Positions 44,967 through 61,187 of a DNA stretch of 64,000 nucleotides are shown here, piece after piece. The stretch's first letter is position 1. The number at the start of each line of letters is the position of its first letter. The notes under the pieces were generated by a model. That model did not search any database. It was not told the DNA's origin and saw only the letters and a program-made list of their open reading frames with translations. Source of the stretch: Lamellibrachia satsuma (lineage: Eukaryota > Annelida > Polychaeta > Sabellida > Siboglinidae). The position numbers and the translations under genes are program-made. The stretch spans positions 4,926,001-4,990,000 of the forward strand of contig BSQZ01000014.1 of assembly GCA_033239005.1 (NCBI GenBank), given 5' to 3'.

Positions 44967-45112
44967 ATAAATTACTGGCGACCAGTCAAGAACCAGGATT
45001 CCACGATAAGACTCTTCCTATTGGAAACAGCGAAGCAAATTATAACGCTACTATCGAGGTTCAGATACGAAATTCGATTGGAGAGACGACTTCGTTGAAC
45101 ATAGGCGTCACG
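44967..45112 (+). CDS. Exon: REJ-like region, third part
   Basis: Acceptor TATGCTTTGCCCAG, donor CACG|GTGAGT. KLLATSQEPGFHDKTLPIGN and NATIEVQIRNSIGETTSLNI: a typical REJ strand ending in Asn-Ser-Ile-Gly. Starts in phase 1, ends in phase 0. Confidence 0.75.
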
Positions 45113-45507
45113 GTGAGTGTTCTTGTTCAGTCATGATAACTAGGAATGTTACGTATTCTTATTTAAGCAAACATCACTATAACATAATTATGATGTGTAG
45201 TATTTTTTATAATCATTCGTGATACTGGTTCATTATTATCGTGACATTGGTTTGTTTTTTGTCATAGCGTTGGTACATATAACATGATGATGCTATACTG
45301 CTACTTGACAAAATAATGCTCCTAATTTTGTTAGAAACATTAACATTCATGGCACGTTTTTTTTTGCACAATTACATTCGTATTTTATGTTGACATTTGA
45401 ATGATTTGAGTACAGTTACAAAATGACTATTTTAGTGGGCCACGTAATATTACTAGCATTTATTTCCTGTAATTATTAATCATGTTTCAATGGTGTTGTT
45501 TTACCAG

Positions 45508-45625
45508 ATACTACCTGGATTAAATTTGGAGGATATGTCCTTTGACGATATGTTTTCCTTGTTTAAATCGGAGCCAGGGAAGCCAAGCATGCTAGAACGA
45601 CTCATGGCCAGCGGCAGAGTACAAG
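45508..45625 (+). CDS. Exon: REJ/GAIN linker region
   Basis: Acceptor GTTGTTTTACCAG, donor CAAG|GTAGAT. ILPGLNLEDMSFDDMFSLFK, then PGKPSMLERLMASGRVQ. Phase 0 to 1, matching both neighbours. Confidence 0.7.
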
Positions 45626-45776
45626 GTAGATTGATAACATTGTTTATTGATGTTAATTTATTCGATTCTTAGATGTAATACAAAGAGGACCAACGTCCAA
45701 GCAAAATTGTACTTTAAAATTATCTTAATTCCTAAGTGTGTTTGTATGTTGGTGTGTGTGTGTGTGCGTGCGTGTG

Positions 45777-45807
<31 letters not shown>

Positions 45808-45884
45808 ATATGTGTTTGTGTGTTTAACAAAGCTTTGATAATTTCTCTTAAACTTATACTTTTGACATAATGTGCTTTTTCCAG

Positions 45885-45976
45885 AGGCATTGGGCATAAT
45901 GTCGAGTTTAGCGTCAAATGTTCGTCACGCTGCGACCAAAACAAATGCACGTTACAATGAACGAAAACGTTCTGAG
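45885..45976 (+). CDS. Exon: helical part of the ectodomain
   Basis: Acceptor GTGCTTTTTCCAG, donor TGAG|GTATGA. EALGIMSSLASNVRHAATKT, NARYNERKRSE. Phase 1 to 0. Resembles the helical segment that precedes GAIN in polycystin-1 homologues. Confidence 0.68.
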
Positions 45977-46099
45977 GTATGATCAAACAACGCATTTTAT
46001 ATTATTATTATTAGCCTTTCGCATTTCAATAAGATTTGCCTCTGTGTATCGGAATAATGCAAGAACTTAGTAATGGTTACAATTCTGCATTGCGGCAAC

Positions 46100-46468
46100 A
46101 CATTTAATAAGATTCCCAACCACAATAAACTGCCCACAAGGCGAGTGGACAAGGAAGCCATCATTGGCTTATCCAACGATTATTCAACTATGTGTAAGCG
46201 TACACATTTATTAATTTCCTATTTAAACGCATTCACACTGCTAGCTTTTACACAACCAGTAGACAATTTGTTTCATGCATGTGTCATCCTCGGTGAAAAT
46301 GAATACTTTGTAATATATATTCTTGTGTTGATTAGGAGAAATATAATATACTAATTATATATCATTATAAAGCAATAAATATGCGTCATTTAGAGTACTG
46401 TATACAAGAAACCATGTCGTAAAAAGGATCATTTTAGTTGCTCTCCTCAATATTCTTCCAAGCGTATG

Positions 46469-46545
<77 letters not shown>

Positions 46546-46548
46546 TAC

Positions 46549-46647
<99 letters not shown>

Positions 46648-46970
46648 ATATACATATGCATACGCTTGGAAGAATACAGAGGAGAGTAACTAAAATTATC
46701 ATTCTTACGACATGGTCTCTTGCATACAATACTCTAAATCAGGCCTAATTATTTCTTTATACATATACATTACACATAGATTAAAAATGATGGACTCTCG
46801 ATAAGCCAGTGGCTTCCTTGTCCACTTGCCATCTGGGCCTTTGACTTGGATGGCAATCTTGTTAAATCTTGGCTTGTTAAATCTTTTCCTTAGGTGAAAA
46901 AACTGATATGTAAATATTAATAAACATTTCTCAGGATAGTTCGGTTTCATGTTGAAATTATTATTTTGAC
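46100..46970. mobile_element. Rearranged CR1-like LINE fragments in inverted arrangement
   Basis: 46110-46310 is homologous to the antisense LINE 3' end (compare 24270-24490), and 46315-46430 is sense RT (compare 42308-42430). 46431-46465 is antisense, then TA runs (46469-46640), then sense 46655-46690 and antisense to 46760, then sense 3' end 46790-46880. The segments around the TA core are inverted copies: TTCCAAGCGTATG at 46455 and CATACGCTTGGAA at 46659. Confidence 0.6.
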
Positions 46971-47029
46971 ATATCAAAACTTGTGTTTGTCTTTGTTGAA
47001 ATTTTCATCGTCTCATCAAGGCGACTTTA

Positions 47030-49040
47030 TAAGTCCTAATGACGTTGGGTGACGTTATCGTACACGGACACCATAGGAACCAACTTGTATTCACGTTACG
47101 ATGTAAGGACAACGAAGTAACACCTCCCATTCTCAGAATAAAATTCCCAGTAAATGCGGCAAATGCAAGGAGAATAGTAGACAAAGCTAGAATATACTTA
47201 GTAAGATAGAGGATACGTGTTATAAGCAACAGCTCGCCTTGGAAACGAAGTTGTTTACTTCACAGTCAAACGAAGAGCAAACAAAACATCACGCGACACA
47301 TTACACATCAACATAAATTCCTACATTTTGCAAGCGAAAAAGAACAACAGTAAGGAAGCCGACCTGACATGATCACCGCTGAAGAGGTTGTTGATCAATA
47401 TGTCGAAATAAACATTATTAGGCAATTAGAATAAGGTATTAGCGAATTACACTGTGATACCGAACAAAATACCAATCGAAGCATCCGTAGTAGCGGCAGA
47501 GCTAGCGACGTGGAGCTTACTGCAACAACAAAAAGTCAAACTTCAAGCAGACATTACAGGGGTTCTAAGGTCATCGAGGGCCCCCAACCGAATCTACCTA
47601 CATAGTAAAAAAGCGTTGAAGGAGATGCAGAAGGAGGAGTCCATCATCATATCCTCTGCTGAAAAGCGGAAGACAAGTATAATTATGGATACGGACGAAT
47701 ATCAAGAGAAAATGACAAAAATGATAAGTGACAGAGTAACACGAAAAACTGAACAAGGATCCGACCAGAAAGTATCAAGCAGAACTAATCAGAATGTTAA
47801 ACACAATGGAGAAAGAGGGAAAGATCACACAAAAAACAATATCGGTACTTACACCCTACCGTACAAAACATATTACGGATGTATGGCTCCTTAAATATCC
47901 ACAAAGAGGGTATCACACCCAGGCCCATCGTGCATTACCCACATACAATAGTATATAGAGTGTTCAGAAACTTAGCTAACATACAACAACCACTAGTGGG
48001 AAAAACAGAACAATACACTGAGAATTCACAAGAACTGGTGGAGGAAATGGCAGGACTGAAAGTGAAAGAATTAGAATCGTTTGTGTCATATGATGTTGTA
48101 TCAATGTTCACAAAAAACACCTTTTAAGGAAACATGTGACGTGTATGTATAGACAATAGAACGATAATACACTCAAAAAGAGAACCAACATCAAAGTAGA
48201 CAACATCATGGAGTTGTTGAAATTGGTACTGGAGACTTCTTCCCCTTGTTCCCTTGCGGGGGGTCCAAGTCACTTGATTGCTTCTTCACCTTTCATTGTT
48301 AATGTTCCCCATCTCCCTCTGTCTTCTGCTTTGGTCTTTCTCTCTTGGCCTTCGTATCTGCCCTTTCCAGATCTCGTTTGAACCAGTCTTTCCATCGCAG
48401 CTTTGGTTTTCCCCTTCTTCTTCGGCCCCTTCTTCTGCTTTCTGTGCTCTTTTTGACAGTCTGTCTTCACCCATTCTTTGCACATGTCCTGCCCATCTCA
48501 TTCTGCTTTACTGGAGACTACATACGAGACATTTACCAGCAGAAATTTGGTATGGCTATTGGCAGTCCAGTATTCCCATTATTGTGAACTTCTACATGGA
48601 CGACGTGGAGCAAAAAAACATTGCCACGGCCCCAGAGGATTGCAAGCAAAGGAACTGGAAGCAAAGCAGTGTGTGGACGGTGACATGTGTCTAGTACACA
48701 CAGGCAAGGCAGAGGAATTGCTACAGCACATAAACACGGTCGACCCAACTGGTAGCATAACATTCACAAGAGAGGAGGAAAAACAGCATGATAAAGCAAG
48801 ATTGACTAAAGATTTGATCACACTGACCAGTATCTGAACTTCACGTCCCACCACCCCATGCACCAGAAGAAGACAAGACATAAAATACAAGAGCTGCAGA
48901 AACAAGGTTGTGATCGTATCCGTAGAAGATGTCTCAGAGAGGTTCGGTCGGGTTGTTAAGAAATACTGGGTGGACACAGCCATGCGTCCCCACACAACAC
49001 TGATACGTCTGTTGGTACATCCAACTGACAAAGTAGGATG
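47030..49040 (+). mobile_element. Penelope-like element, decayed
   Basis: Pieces in order: VTPPILRIKFPVNAANARR near 47,120, SPWKRSCLLHSQTKSKQN, MYGSLNIHKEGITPRPIVHY (47,879), LESFVSYDVVSMFT (48,072), KFGMAIGSPVFP and VNFYMDDVE (48,550-48,610), LNFTSHHPMHQKK near 48,840, and EDVSERFGRVVKKYWVDTAM, then RPHTTLIRLLVHP near 48,920-49,020. The Pro-Lys/Asn-x-His-Lys, SYDVVSMFT and Tyr-Met-Asp/Glu-Asp blocks identify a Penelope-type RT. Several stops, and a 271-bp insertion at 48,238-48,508. Confidence 0.75.
48238..48508 (-). mobile_element. LINE 3' fragment inserted in the Penelope-like element, with target duplication
   Basis: An 11-bp direct repeat TACTGGAGACT flanks it (48227-48237 and 48509-48519), and the Penelope reading resumes after it. 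On the minus strand it encodes MRWAGHVQRMGEDRLSKRAQ, then ESRRQREMGN-like sequence, the C-terminal tail of RTE/jockey-type LINEs, followed by a short 3' region with GGACCCCCCGCAAGG. Confidence 0.75.
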
Positions 49041-49044
49041 AACA

Positions 49045-49487
<443 letters not shown>

Positions 49488-49779
49488 TGCGGGTTTTTGG
49501 ACCTTTATAACTTATGCGACGACCTCTTAAGGTGTGGCTTCCGAGTTGGTATACATTATTGTAGATGATGCACAATGTTTACACACTACGTACGTATAAT
49601 ATATAATTTTATAGTTATTTAGTTATATTCACCCCAGACGCTTGATTGCACTTTGAGGCTGCAACCCCACACTGATTTGAACATTTCATGTCCGCACTAA
49701 CCCCTATTCTCTTGTGGTTGTACCAAGACTTAATTTCGTTGTATGAACAGTTTTCTAAATCCTAGTGTTCTTTCCTCAG

Positions 49780-49905
49780 TTTTACGGTGAACTGGTAAAG
49801 GTGCTTAAGACGGTGAAAGTAACTGACGCCACGACTGTCGGTCTGAAAGTGCAATGTCTCAATGACGCCACAAGTGGTGATGACGACTTGAACGATGATT
49901 CGAAG
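49780..49905 (+). CDS. Exon: helical part of the ectodomain (continued)
   Basis: Acceptor GTTCTTTCCTCAG, donor GAAG|GTATTT. FYGELVKVLKTVKVTDATTV, LNDATSGDDDLNDDSK. Phase 0-0. It follows a 3.8-kb intron with the Penelope-like element. Confidence 0.7.
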
Positions 49906-50680
49906 GTATTTGGAGTTTGTTGTAAAGTAAGATTCGTCGTTTCTGCCCAAGCGGGAGGCACGCACGCAGGCTCGCACGCACGCACACACGCACGGACGCA
50001 TGCACGCGCGCACACACACACACACATTTTCATCACACATAATATGCAGTATATCCAAAACAGGTCAATCAACATTCACTATTATTTGAATTGTTGTCGC
50101 AATTATTATTTGAAGTATTGAAACTTATCCGAGTTCAGTTTGTCAATAAATGGTTTGTACAGTTAAATAACTTGTTGACTCGGAAGCAACATTACAACAA
50201 ATTCATGGTTGACATTACCATTCACCCATATATGCGTATACACACACACGCACGCACACACATATACAATGCGCTGTGTTAGTTAATTCCGTGTTGTGTA
50301 AAGTCTGGTGTGGCTCAGTTGCTCACTCTGGCTTGAAGGTCTATTCCGCACTTGTTGCCAGTGAAGGTAGCCGGCTGAGAAAGTTAAGAATTTGCAGAAC
50401 TCATTGTGTTTTCTGTGGTTCCTCTGTTCAGCCCGTTGCGTGGATCGTTTGTCTTCTCCTCTTCTGGTGCCCTTCTGAACAGTTAGCCTAAATGTCCTCG
50501 ATTATCCGCAACTGTCTCTAGCTGTTTGTGTCGATGCCCGTCATCATGCACACATACAATGGTAGTTGTAGAGATGTGAAACTATGCAATATGTATTGTG
50601 ACATTATATATTCTTCCGATATTAAAATAAATTAACAATGCGCACCTAATGGATGGGTTTCACTTTCTGTATTTACAAAG

Positions 50681-50802
50681 TTCGCCGCTGCCGATATGTA
50701 CGAAGAGATGGCAGGTTTTCTTCTCGACCAGACTACAGGGTCCAAAGATGGAAAAGACGACGTGTTGGGCAGGACGTCTGCATTTATGGAAAAAGCTGAA
50801 AA
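50681..50802 (+). CDS. Exon: helical part of the ectodomain (continued)
   Basis: Acceptor CTGTATTTACAAAG, donor GAAAA|GTAGGA (weak). FAAADMYEEMAGFLLDQTTG, DDVLGRTSAFMEKAEK. Phase 0 to 2, matching the next exon. Confidence 0.65.
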
Positions 50803-50987
50803 GTAGGACATTTGCATGGAACAAAGAAGTACTGTACCATTTTTTTCATTTTGGAGCGAGTTCATAAAATAGCACGTTGCCATTCACTTGATCTCAAGTC
50901 TGGCAGGCTTTTGAAAATGCCGAACATTATGTAATTATACAGATTAAGTCAATGGTATTTTAATGTTACTTGTTGATTTGTGCATAG

Positions 50988-51111
50988 AGACATATTCACT
51001 GGCAGCCTCAACATCATGTCGAAAACCACGGGAGAAACTGATATGGTGGAAGTTGTCACTGGTACATTAGATGATATTGAAGATGAATATACATTGAAAA
51101 GACAAACAGTG
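50988..51111 (+). CDS. Exon: ectodomain, helical segment
   Basis: Acceptor TTGTGCATAG, donor CAGTG|GTAAGT. DIFTGSLNIMSKTTGETDMV, TGTLDDIEDEYTLKRQTV. Phase 2 to 0. Confidence 0.7.
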
Positions 51112-51342
51112 GTAAGTGGTAAGTAGCCGGTAGATTGTCTAAACGAACAGTGTGTGTCCTATCACCACTGCTGCTCATTGCATATATGGACACAGATATC
51201 AAAGGAGGCAAACCCAGAACAAGAATCCTTAAATGAAATGTTGTTTGCCGATTACCAAAGCCTTGCAAATGAAGACGAAAAGAAGTTGCAAAAGCATACA
51301 AATAGCCTGAGCACTACATGTGACGAATACGACATGAAGATC

Positions 51343-51628
51343 AGCATCAGCCAGACCGAGGCAATGAAGGTGAGTAGAACACCCGGCAAACTCAACATCA
51401 ACATCAGCCAGACCGAGGCAATGCAGGTGAGCAGAACACCTGGCAAACTCAACATCAACATTAGCAAGACCGAGGCAATGAAGGTGAGTAGAACACCCGG
51501 CAAAGTCAACATCAACATCAGCCAGACCGAGGCAATGCAGGTGAGCAGAACACCCGGCAAACTCAACATCAACATTAGCAAGACCGAGGCAATGAAGGTG
51601 AACAGAACACCCAGCAAAGTCAACACCA
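51343..51628. repeat. 57-bp minisatellite, 5 copies
   Basis: Each unit encodes ISQTEAMKVSRTPGKLNIN or a variant with K for Q. The third and fifth copies share variants, suggesting growth by two-unit duplication. It expands the codons after the RT catalytic block. Confidence 0.88.
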
Positions 51629-51964
51629 TCATCAACTCCAGCAAGTGACCGAGTTCAAGTACCTCGACAGCATATTTACATAAGATGGACGATTTAAAAG
51701 AGAAGTCGAAACAAGAGTCCCGAAAGCAAACAACGTCAGCTACCAGCTTGCACCACTCCTGAAACACCCCAACATCCCAATCGAGACCAAAGCTAAACTA
51801 ATCAGTTCCATCTTCATCCCCACCCTGACATACCAATGCCAGACATGGACCCTGACTAAACTACTAACGAGATGAGATATCTAAGAAGATATCTAAGAAG
51901 AGCCGTCAAAAAGACCAGACGAGACATGAAAAGAAATGAGCACATCAGGGAAATGGTCAGATCA

Positions 51965-52150
51965 ACACCAGCCCACCACTACATACAACAACACCAGCCC
52001 ACCACTACATACAACAACACCAGCCCACCACTACATACAACAACACCATCCCACCACTACATACAACAACACCAGCCCACCACTACATACAACAACACCA
52101 GCCCACCACTACATACAACAACACCAGCCCACCACTACATGCAACAACAG
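51965..52150. repeat. 26-bp minisatellite, about 7 copies
   Basis: Unit ACACCAGCCCACCACTACAT plus ACAACA. Because 26 is not a multiple of three the peptide changes frame each unit (PTTTYNN, SPPLHTT, HHYIQQ). Confidence 0.88.
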
Positions 52151-52700
52151 TGAAACAAGTGGTTTGGACATCTGACATGCATGGTCACCAACCGACTGGC
52201 CCTCAAGGCATACCACGAGCGGGAGACCAAGAAAAACTTGGATTGCAGGCGTCAAAGAGACAATGAAGATATACGACACCATCCTCTCCAGGCATTCCGG
52301 CTTGCTGCTCGGTACAAGCGGATGGATAAAGTAAACTAAAGAAATGTCCTCTCCATATTGCTATGTTTACAGCTTAATTTTGAAGCCAGTCTTTATGAAT
52401 ATATACAACGTCATGCTCCTAAAATGTCAGTGTTAATGTAGTATGATATGTAGTGTTGGAAAGTAACAAGAATCAAATAATTGGAACACTGATGTTTGAG
52501 GCTGCGTGAGATTAAAAGTGTACCCTTTACGTGAAAACCCTAAAATATAAGATTTATTAGCCTAGTCAGTAATAATAAATTAGATGGCACATAACATATA
52601 TATATATGGATAGTAAATATTTGTAATTTATATATATATATATATATATATATTCATGCATAGCAATTGTATGTACTATACATGCACGTATCTATTTCAG

Positions 52701-52958
52701 GCCAAGTCAGTTGTCAATAAAACAATGAACGTCGTCGACCTAATTTCCGATGTAGCTCTCAGTAGGCAAGTTCCGGGAGAAAAGGAAAGGGTGCTCAATG
52801 CGAATGGTTTTGCATTGACACTACAGAAAGACACGGCATTTCACATGAGTAATAAGACTGTTCCATTTCCAATGCCCGGCTACGGCGATGTTAAACTTCC
52901 AAACTTTGCTACCGGCTCTAAAGGGTCATTGGCTGCATATGAATACCTTAACATGAAG
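52701..52958 (+). CDS. Exon: GAIN-like region, helix and first strands
   Basis: Acceptor GTATCTATTTCAG, donor GAAG|GTAAAT. AKSVVNKTMNVVDLISDVAL, GEKERVLNANGFALTLQK, MPGYGDVKLPNFATGSKG: the Asn-Gly-Phe-Ala-Leu-Thr and Leu-Pro pattern is that of polycystin/GAIN families. 86 codons, phase 0-0. Confidence 0.75.
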
Positions 52959-53004
52959 GTAAATTACTTATCGCCTTAAGTCTTTAAGGGAAGATATGGC
53001 AGTT

Positions 53005-53960
53005 AGAATGTGTTTTTTTTTAAAACATTACTCAAACTGTGTTTCCTCAATATTCCAATATCTTTGTATGTTTCCTATCAATAAAGTTCACTTTTATAAC
53101 AATGACGTACCTATAAATTAGTTTCATTCATGGATATAGCTTGCATCCACCATGTAGCCAATGCCACCATTCAAATGTTAATGGCCACTTACAAGAAATG
53201 ACATTTTGGCAACGAAAAAGCACAACACTTTGGAATTTAAAATGACCTGGTCATCTGGTTTGGATTGTTGTGTTCACCTACATATTCTAAAAAAATTGTC
53301 TAACAGAATTTAATCTTTGTGCAAAATCTTGAAGGTAGTGAATAAAATGTGTCGACAAATGCTATATATAAAGTATCATAACTTTGAAAATTCAGAAGAA
53401 GAAAAGTATTCATAAAGTTGGAATTTGTTCAAAGGAGTTCTAGAATTAATTGAGCCAATAATGATTTCTAAAGTAATATGATAAAATATCCATTACTGTT
53501 TAAGTGTTGTAATTGTTTAGAGGGGCAATAATTCCTTCACACGGCTGACATTTTGTTTATTGCCGTGGAAAAGGAGGGTCTATCAGAAAATGTTCAATAT
53601 ATATTTTACTCAGAAAAAAAAACATTCTACAGTTTGAGCATAAAAATGCACTAACTGCGCCAGTAAAGAAATCCTATCCAGCTGCCATATCTGCTCTTAA
53701 CATGAAGGTACATTATGCATTTACGTCTTCATGAACATTTTTCAACGGCCACTCTATGTATACAATGCATTTTAATATATTATTAATCTCCCCTTTATTT
53801 ATATGATTAGATGATGCTGCAGTCAAGATGAGAAAAGCAAATCCGTATAATGTGTCGAACGTACACGATGCGCTCGTAGAATTACCGTGATGAGAACATG
53901 TTTGTGTCATACACGAAGTCGATAACAGCCTACCTTTGCCTGTGAAGAAACTAAACTATT
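53005..53960. other. Intron with a partial exon relic
   Basis: At about 53640-53735 the sequence GCTCTTAACATGAAGGTACA and following bases resemble the end and donor of the 52701-52958 exon (CCTTAACATGAAGGTAAAT). The copied exon is broken upstream. The rest holds nothing recognised. Confidence 0.35.
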
Positions 53961-53973
53961 CAGTTGACCAGTA

Positions 53974-57497
<3,524 letters not shown>

Positions 57498-57957
57498 ATG
57501 AATGAATGAATGGATTTATTTAACAAAAACACATTTGCATAATTCATACAGTACATAACACTAATTGAATTTGTCGAAAAAGGGTAAAAAGGAGTGAGTG
57601 TAATACTTATAATGTTTACCCTTTTAGTAATTTAACATATCTAGAATAAAATACTTGATTGAACGTATAACTACTCTATTCATTAGAGTGCCATTATTGT
57701 CAAGATTCAAAGTGCAACAACACAATTTACATGTATATTCATAGCAGGACAAAAGAAAATATTGGAACATGAATTGAAAACCTTAATAACAAACTAAAAT
57801 AACAATCTACAATACTTCTAACATTTTTACATTCTACTGATCATTAATTTAGTTTACACTAAGATGATAAACACAATAACTGAAGTTATTAATTTTCTTC
57901 ACGAAATGGTTAAGAACTTAGCACATAACTATTCAATACTTTGTCTGTATAATACTT

Positions 57958-60100
57958 CTAGAACTGAATGCTTCTACAACTAATCAATGAACTATCGAGG
58001 GCATTCCACCGTTTTACTCCTTTAACAGATTTACACATGCTTTTCAAACTGGTACGTGCATATTTTTGTATAAAATTACATTCCTGTCGGGTTGAATAAA
58101 TTGATTCACATATGCTAAAAAAAAACTGCTGTACATTCAGTGGTAATAAGTTGTGAAATGCTTTGATAATTGCAGTTTTTAATCCCACTATATCTGGCAC
58201 TTTAAGAATGTGCAGATTATAAAATAGCATAGTTGTATGGTCCAGTCTCTTGGCACCACAAAGTAACCTTATAACCCTTTTCTGTAATATAACTAAACAT
58301 TGAACATTTGTTGCATATGTGTTGCCCCATACTTCAGCACAATACATAACACAAGGCAAGAAGAGAGAGTAGTACAAAATATGCATACTACGTCTGTCAA
58401 TCAGGAAGCTCGCTCTGTACATAGCAGCACAACTCTTTGAAAGTTTTGATTTTACTAAACAAATATGATTTTTCCAGTTTAATTTATCATCAATCATAAC
58501 ACCCAAAAATTTAGTGACATTTACTCTATTTATTGTTTCTTTATTTATCTTAACAGAAATATCAACAGTCAATTTGCGATTCCTAAAAAAACATGTAATT
58601 AGTTTTCGTTACATTAAGAGACAATCGATTTACAGAAAACCAGACCTGGAGTTGATCCAATCCAGTATTTATCACTCGAACAAGTTCATTTAAGTCACTA
58701 TGACAACATAATACATTTGTATCATCAGCGAATAGAATACATTTAAACACTTTTGATACATTACATTTGATTTGCTTGTTATTTTTTTATAAAATATTCT
58801 GGGTATGTAGGCTTATTATACTGTTTGTTAATTACACTATTTAATATTTTCCAAGTTTCTTTAACGTGTGTTCTCTGTTTTTCTAACAATGTGCTATAGT
58901 AGTTTTTTCAGTAAATCTTAATATAGATGTTAATTTGTTTTTGTAATTTTTGTATGTCTGTTCTGCTTCAGCCGATTTCGATATAATAAATGCTTTGTAT
59001 AACTTATTTTTCTTCACACAAGCACATTTTAAACCTTTGGTGAACCAAGGTTTGTTGCTGGTGTAACTTTTCCTGGAAACTCTTTTCAGTGGACAATATG
59101 TCTATAAATATGTATAGAAAATTATCATAAGCTTGATTAACATCATTTATATTTAAAACATTATCCCAAGATTGTTGACTCAATTCATTTGAAAGTGAAG
59201 CTAATGTATCTTCAGTAATCTTTCTAATATGCTGAAACTCTTTTACAATATTTCTTTTTATATTATACTCGCAAAGTACAAAAGTTGGTAAATGATCACT
59301 AATGTCATTGAAAAGGATACCACAAGTAAGGTTGTGGCACAATTCATTGGTAAATATATTGTCTATCAATGTAGCTGAGCTATATGTGGCTCTAGTAGAC
59401 TTATCAATTAATGGGTAAAGACCCAAACTGTACATTATGTCTAGGAAATTTTTGGTACTATTATGTTAAAATCGCCACACACAAATATTGTTTTACTGGA
59501 TTTAGCGTCATTCAAAATATGTTCTATGTTTTCACAAAAGATATCTAAGTTCGACCCTGGTGTTCTGTACATACAGCTGACTACAACATTTGTGTGGTTC
59601 TTTATGGATAATTCCACAGTAACACATTCAAAAATATTTTCTACTGCAATTGATTTAGTTTCCACCATTTTGCATGATAATTCCTTATTTGTGTATATAG
59701 CAACACCACCACCCCTTCGGATTCCCCTGGTGACATGATAAACATCATAACTGTTTATATTAAAATCATCGATTAAATCTGGATCAGTCCATGTTTCAGA
59801 TATAGCGATTATATCAAACTGAAGATTAAGTTCTAGTATATAGTGTTTAATCTTTTGAAAGTTTGTTTTTATACTTCTTGCATTAAAATGTATAAAGGAT
59901 AATCCATTAACTTTACTGATTTTCTCAGTGAATTACAAATCTGTGTAATACTGACATTTTGATGAATTACAAATCTGTGTAATACTGACATTTTGATAGA
60001 TAGATTGTTTTCTGGGTCAATATCATTTTCAAAATCATAGGGATTATAATCTGAATACTTAAATGAGTCGACATTAAATTGTGAACAGTTATCCATTAAT
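57958..60100 (-). pseudogene. LINE ORF2 pieces: endonuclease and RT C-terminus
   Basis: Endonuclease pieces: VVVSCMYRTPGSNLDIF, TIFVCGDFNIIVPK, then SSATLIDNIFTNE and NDISDHLPTFVLCEYN. C-terminal RT piece 58572-57958: VTKFLGVMIDDKLNWKNHI, YYSLFLPCVMYCAEVWGNTY, VILQKRVIRLLCG. The catalytic FADD block and most of the palm are missing between 58,600 and 59,000. Confidence 0.72.
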
Positions 60101-60510
60101 TTATAAATGTCATAATTGACTTCAACAGAAGAACTTTCAAATATAATTTCATCATCACTAATATTTTAAAATGGAAAAACTTCATAACATGATGTACAAC
60201 GATAATTTATATTTTTACAGCGGATTAACCTGAATTGTTGTGATGTTATTTGTGCACACCGTTTATAAGAAAATGCCTCACAGCTCACATTTTACGGCAT
60301 AATTATGTAATATTTGATTACACCTTAGACATGAGTCTAATTGTATACGAGTATTAACCATTACAATAATATGTGATAATACTTTGTGGGAACATTACCA
60401 ATAGTGCAATATAAGAAACAAGATAATAAAGCAAAATACAAAAAAGTGTCCACACAACACGTATGATCTTCATGGACTGTGGGTGAACTGTCTGTACTAG
60501 TGCAGCCATC

Positions 60511-61187
60511 TTAGAATTTGTCCAAGTCATTTTTGGATTTGATCGTCATCTTGCTTGCTTGTTCAGTTATCTTCACGTAGATGTTGCAATTCATCGTCCA
60601 CATGCTGTAGATCTTGCTTTCTTTCTTGAGGCGTCGGGCCTCAGCGAATAGTTCGTTGTTCTTCTGAGTGAGGTGGTCGTTCAGGTAGACATTGCTACCC
60701 TTCAGCATTTTCCGCTTGCGCATTAGTTAAGTCTTTTTGTCGGTTGACAAAAACTTAACGATCAGTGGCGTCGTCCCATCCTTGCGTTTAGGGAGGTCGT
60801 GTATAGTTGTGATTTCGACCTCAGCCAGTGACACGTTCATTTTCTCTTGCGCCAATGTGACGACGTTTTTCCTCATCGCTGAGGACTCACTAATGTCATC
60901 TCCGTCATTCATTTGTGTGGATGTTCTCGCAGATCTGGTACGGGTGGCTGTGTGTGAATAACTATCACGTTTCGCTTCCGAGAATGCTGCTCAAGATCGT
61001 TGACACGGTGTTCCAGTTGTTCAATTCGTTCGTCTTTGGCTTTGATCGATTTTCGAAGGTAGTTTATTTTCTTTTCGTTTGTCGTGTTACTCTATTTAAG
61101 TTCATCCACCGATTTACAAAGAAACTGCAGAGATGACTTGATATCAGCGATGTCAGTTTTCAAATCTGTGTCGTTTCTTTGCGGCAT
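60511..61187 (-). pseudogene. LINE ORF1 (coiled coil and RRM-like), with stops
   Basis: ATG 61187 starts MPQRNDTDLKTDIADIKSSL, a coiled coil follows (KAKDERIEQLEHRVNDLEQH, SRKRNVIVI), then SLAEVEITTIHDLPKRKDG, PLIVKFLSTDK, and GSNVYLNDHLTQKNNELFAE, ARRLKKESKIYSMWT. This is the usual order of L1/L2-like ORF1 RNA-binding proteins. At least two in-frame stops (near 61,103 and 60,727). Confidence 0.65.

Larger units (their letters stand above)
51154..52335 (+). pseudogene. RTE-like LINE fragment containing two minisatellites
   Basis: VLLIAYMDTDI-like start, then LNEMLFADYQSLANEDEKKL (the catalytic FADD is FADY), QKHTNSLSTTCDEYDMKISI, then the repeat zone, and a C-terminal WFGHLTCMVTNRLALKAY / RPRKTWIAGVKETMK zinc-knuckle-type end. 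It lies in the intron between two ectodomain exons. Confidence 0.65.
57498..61187 (-). mobile_element. L2/CR1-like LINE, internally deleted
   Basis: Minus-strand order: ORF1 (61187-60511), endonuclease (about 60,100-59,004), a gap where the RT core should be, the RT C-terminus (58572-57958), and a 3' end with AATAAA and a CATTCATTCATT tail near 57498-57515. The microsatellite tail is typical of these families. Confidence 0.7.
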
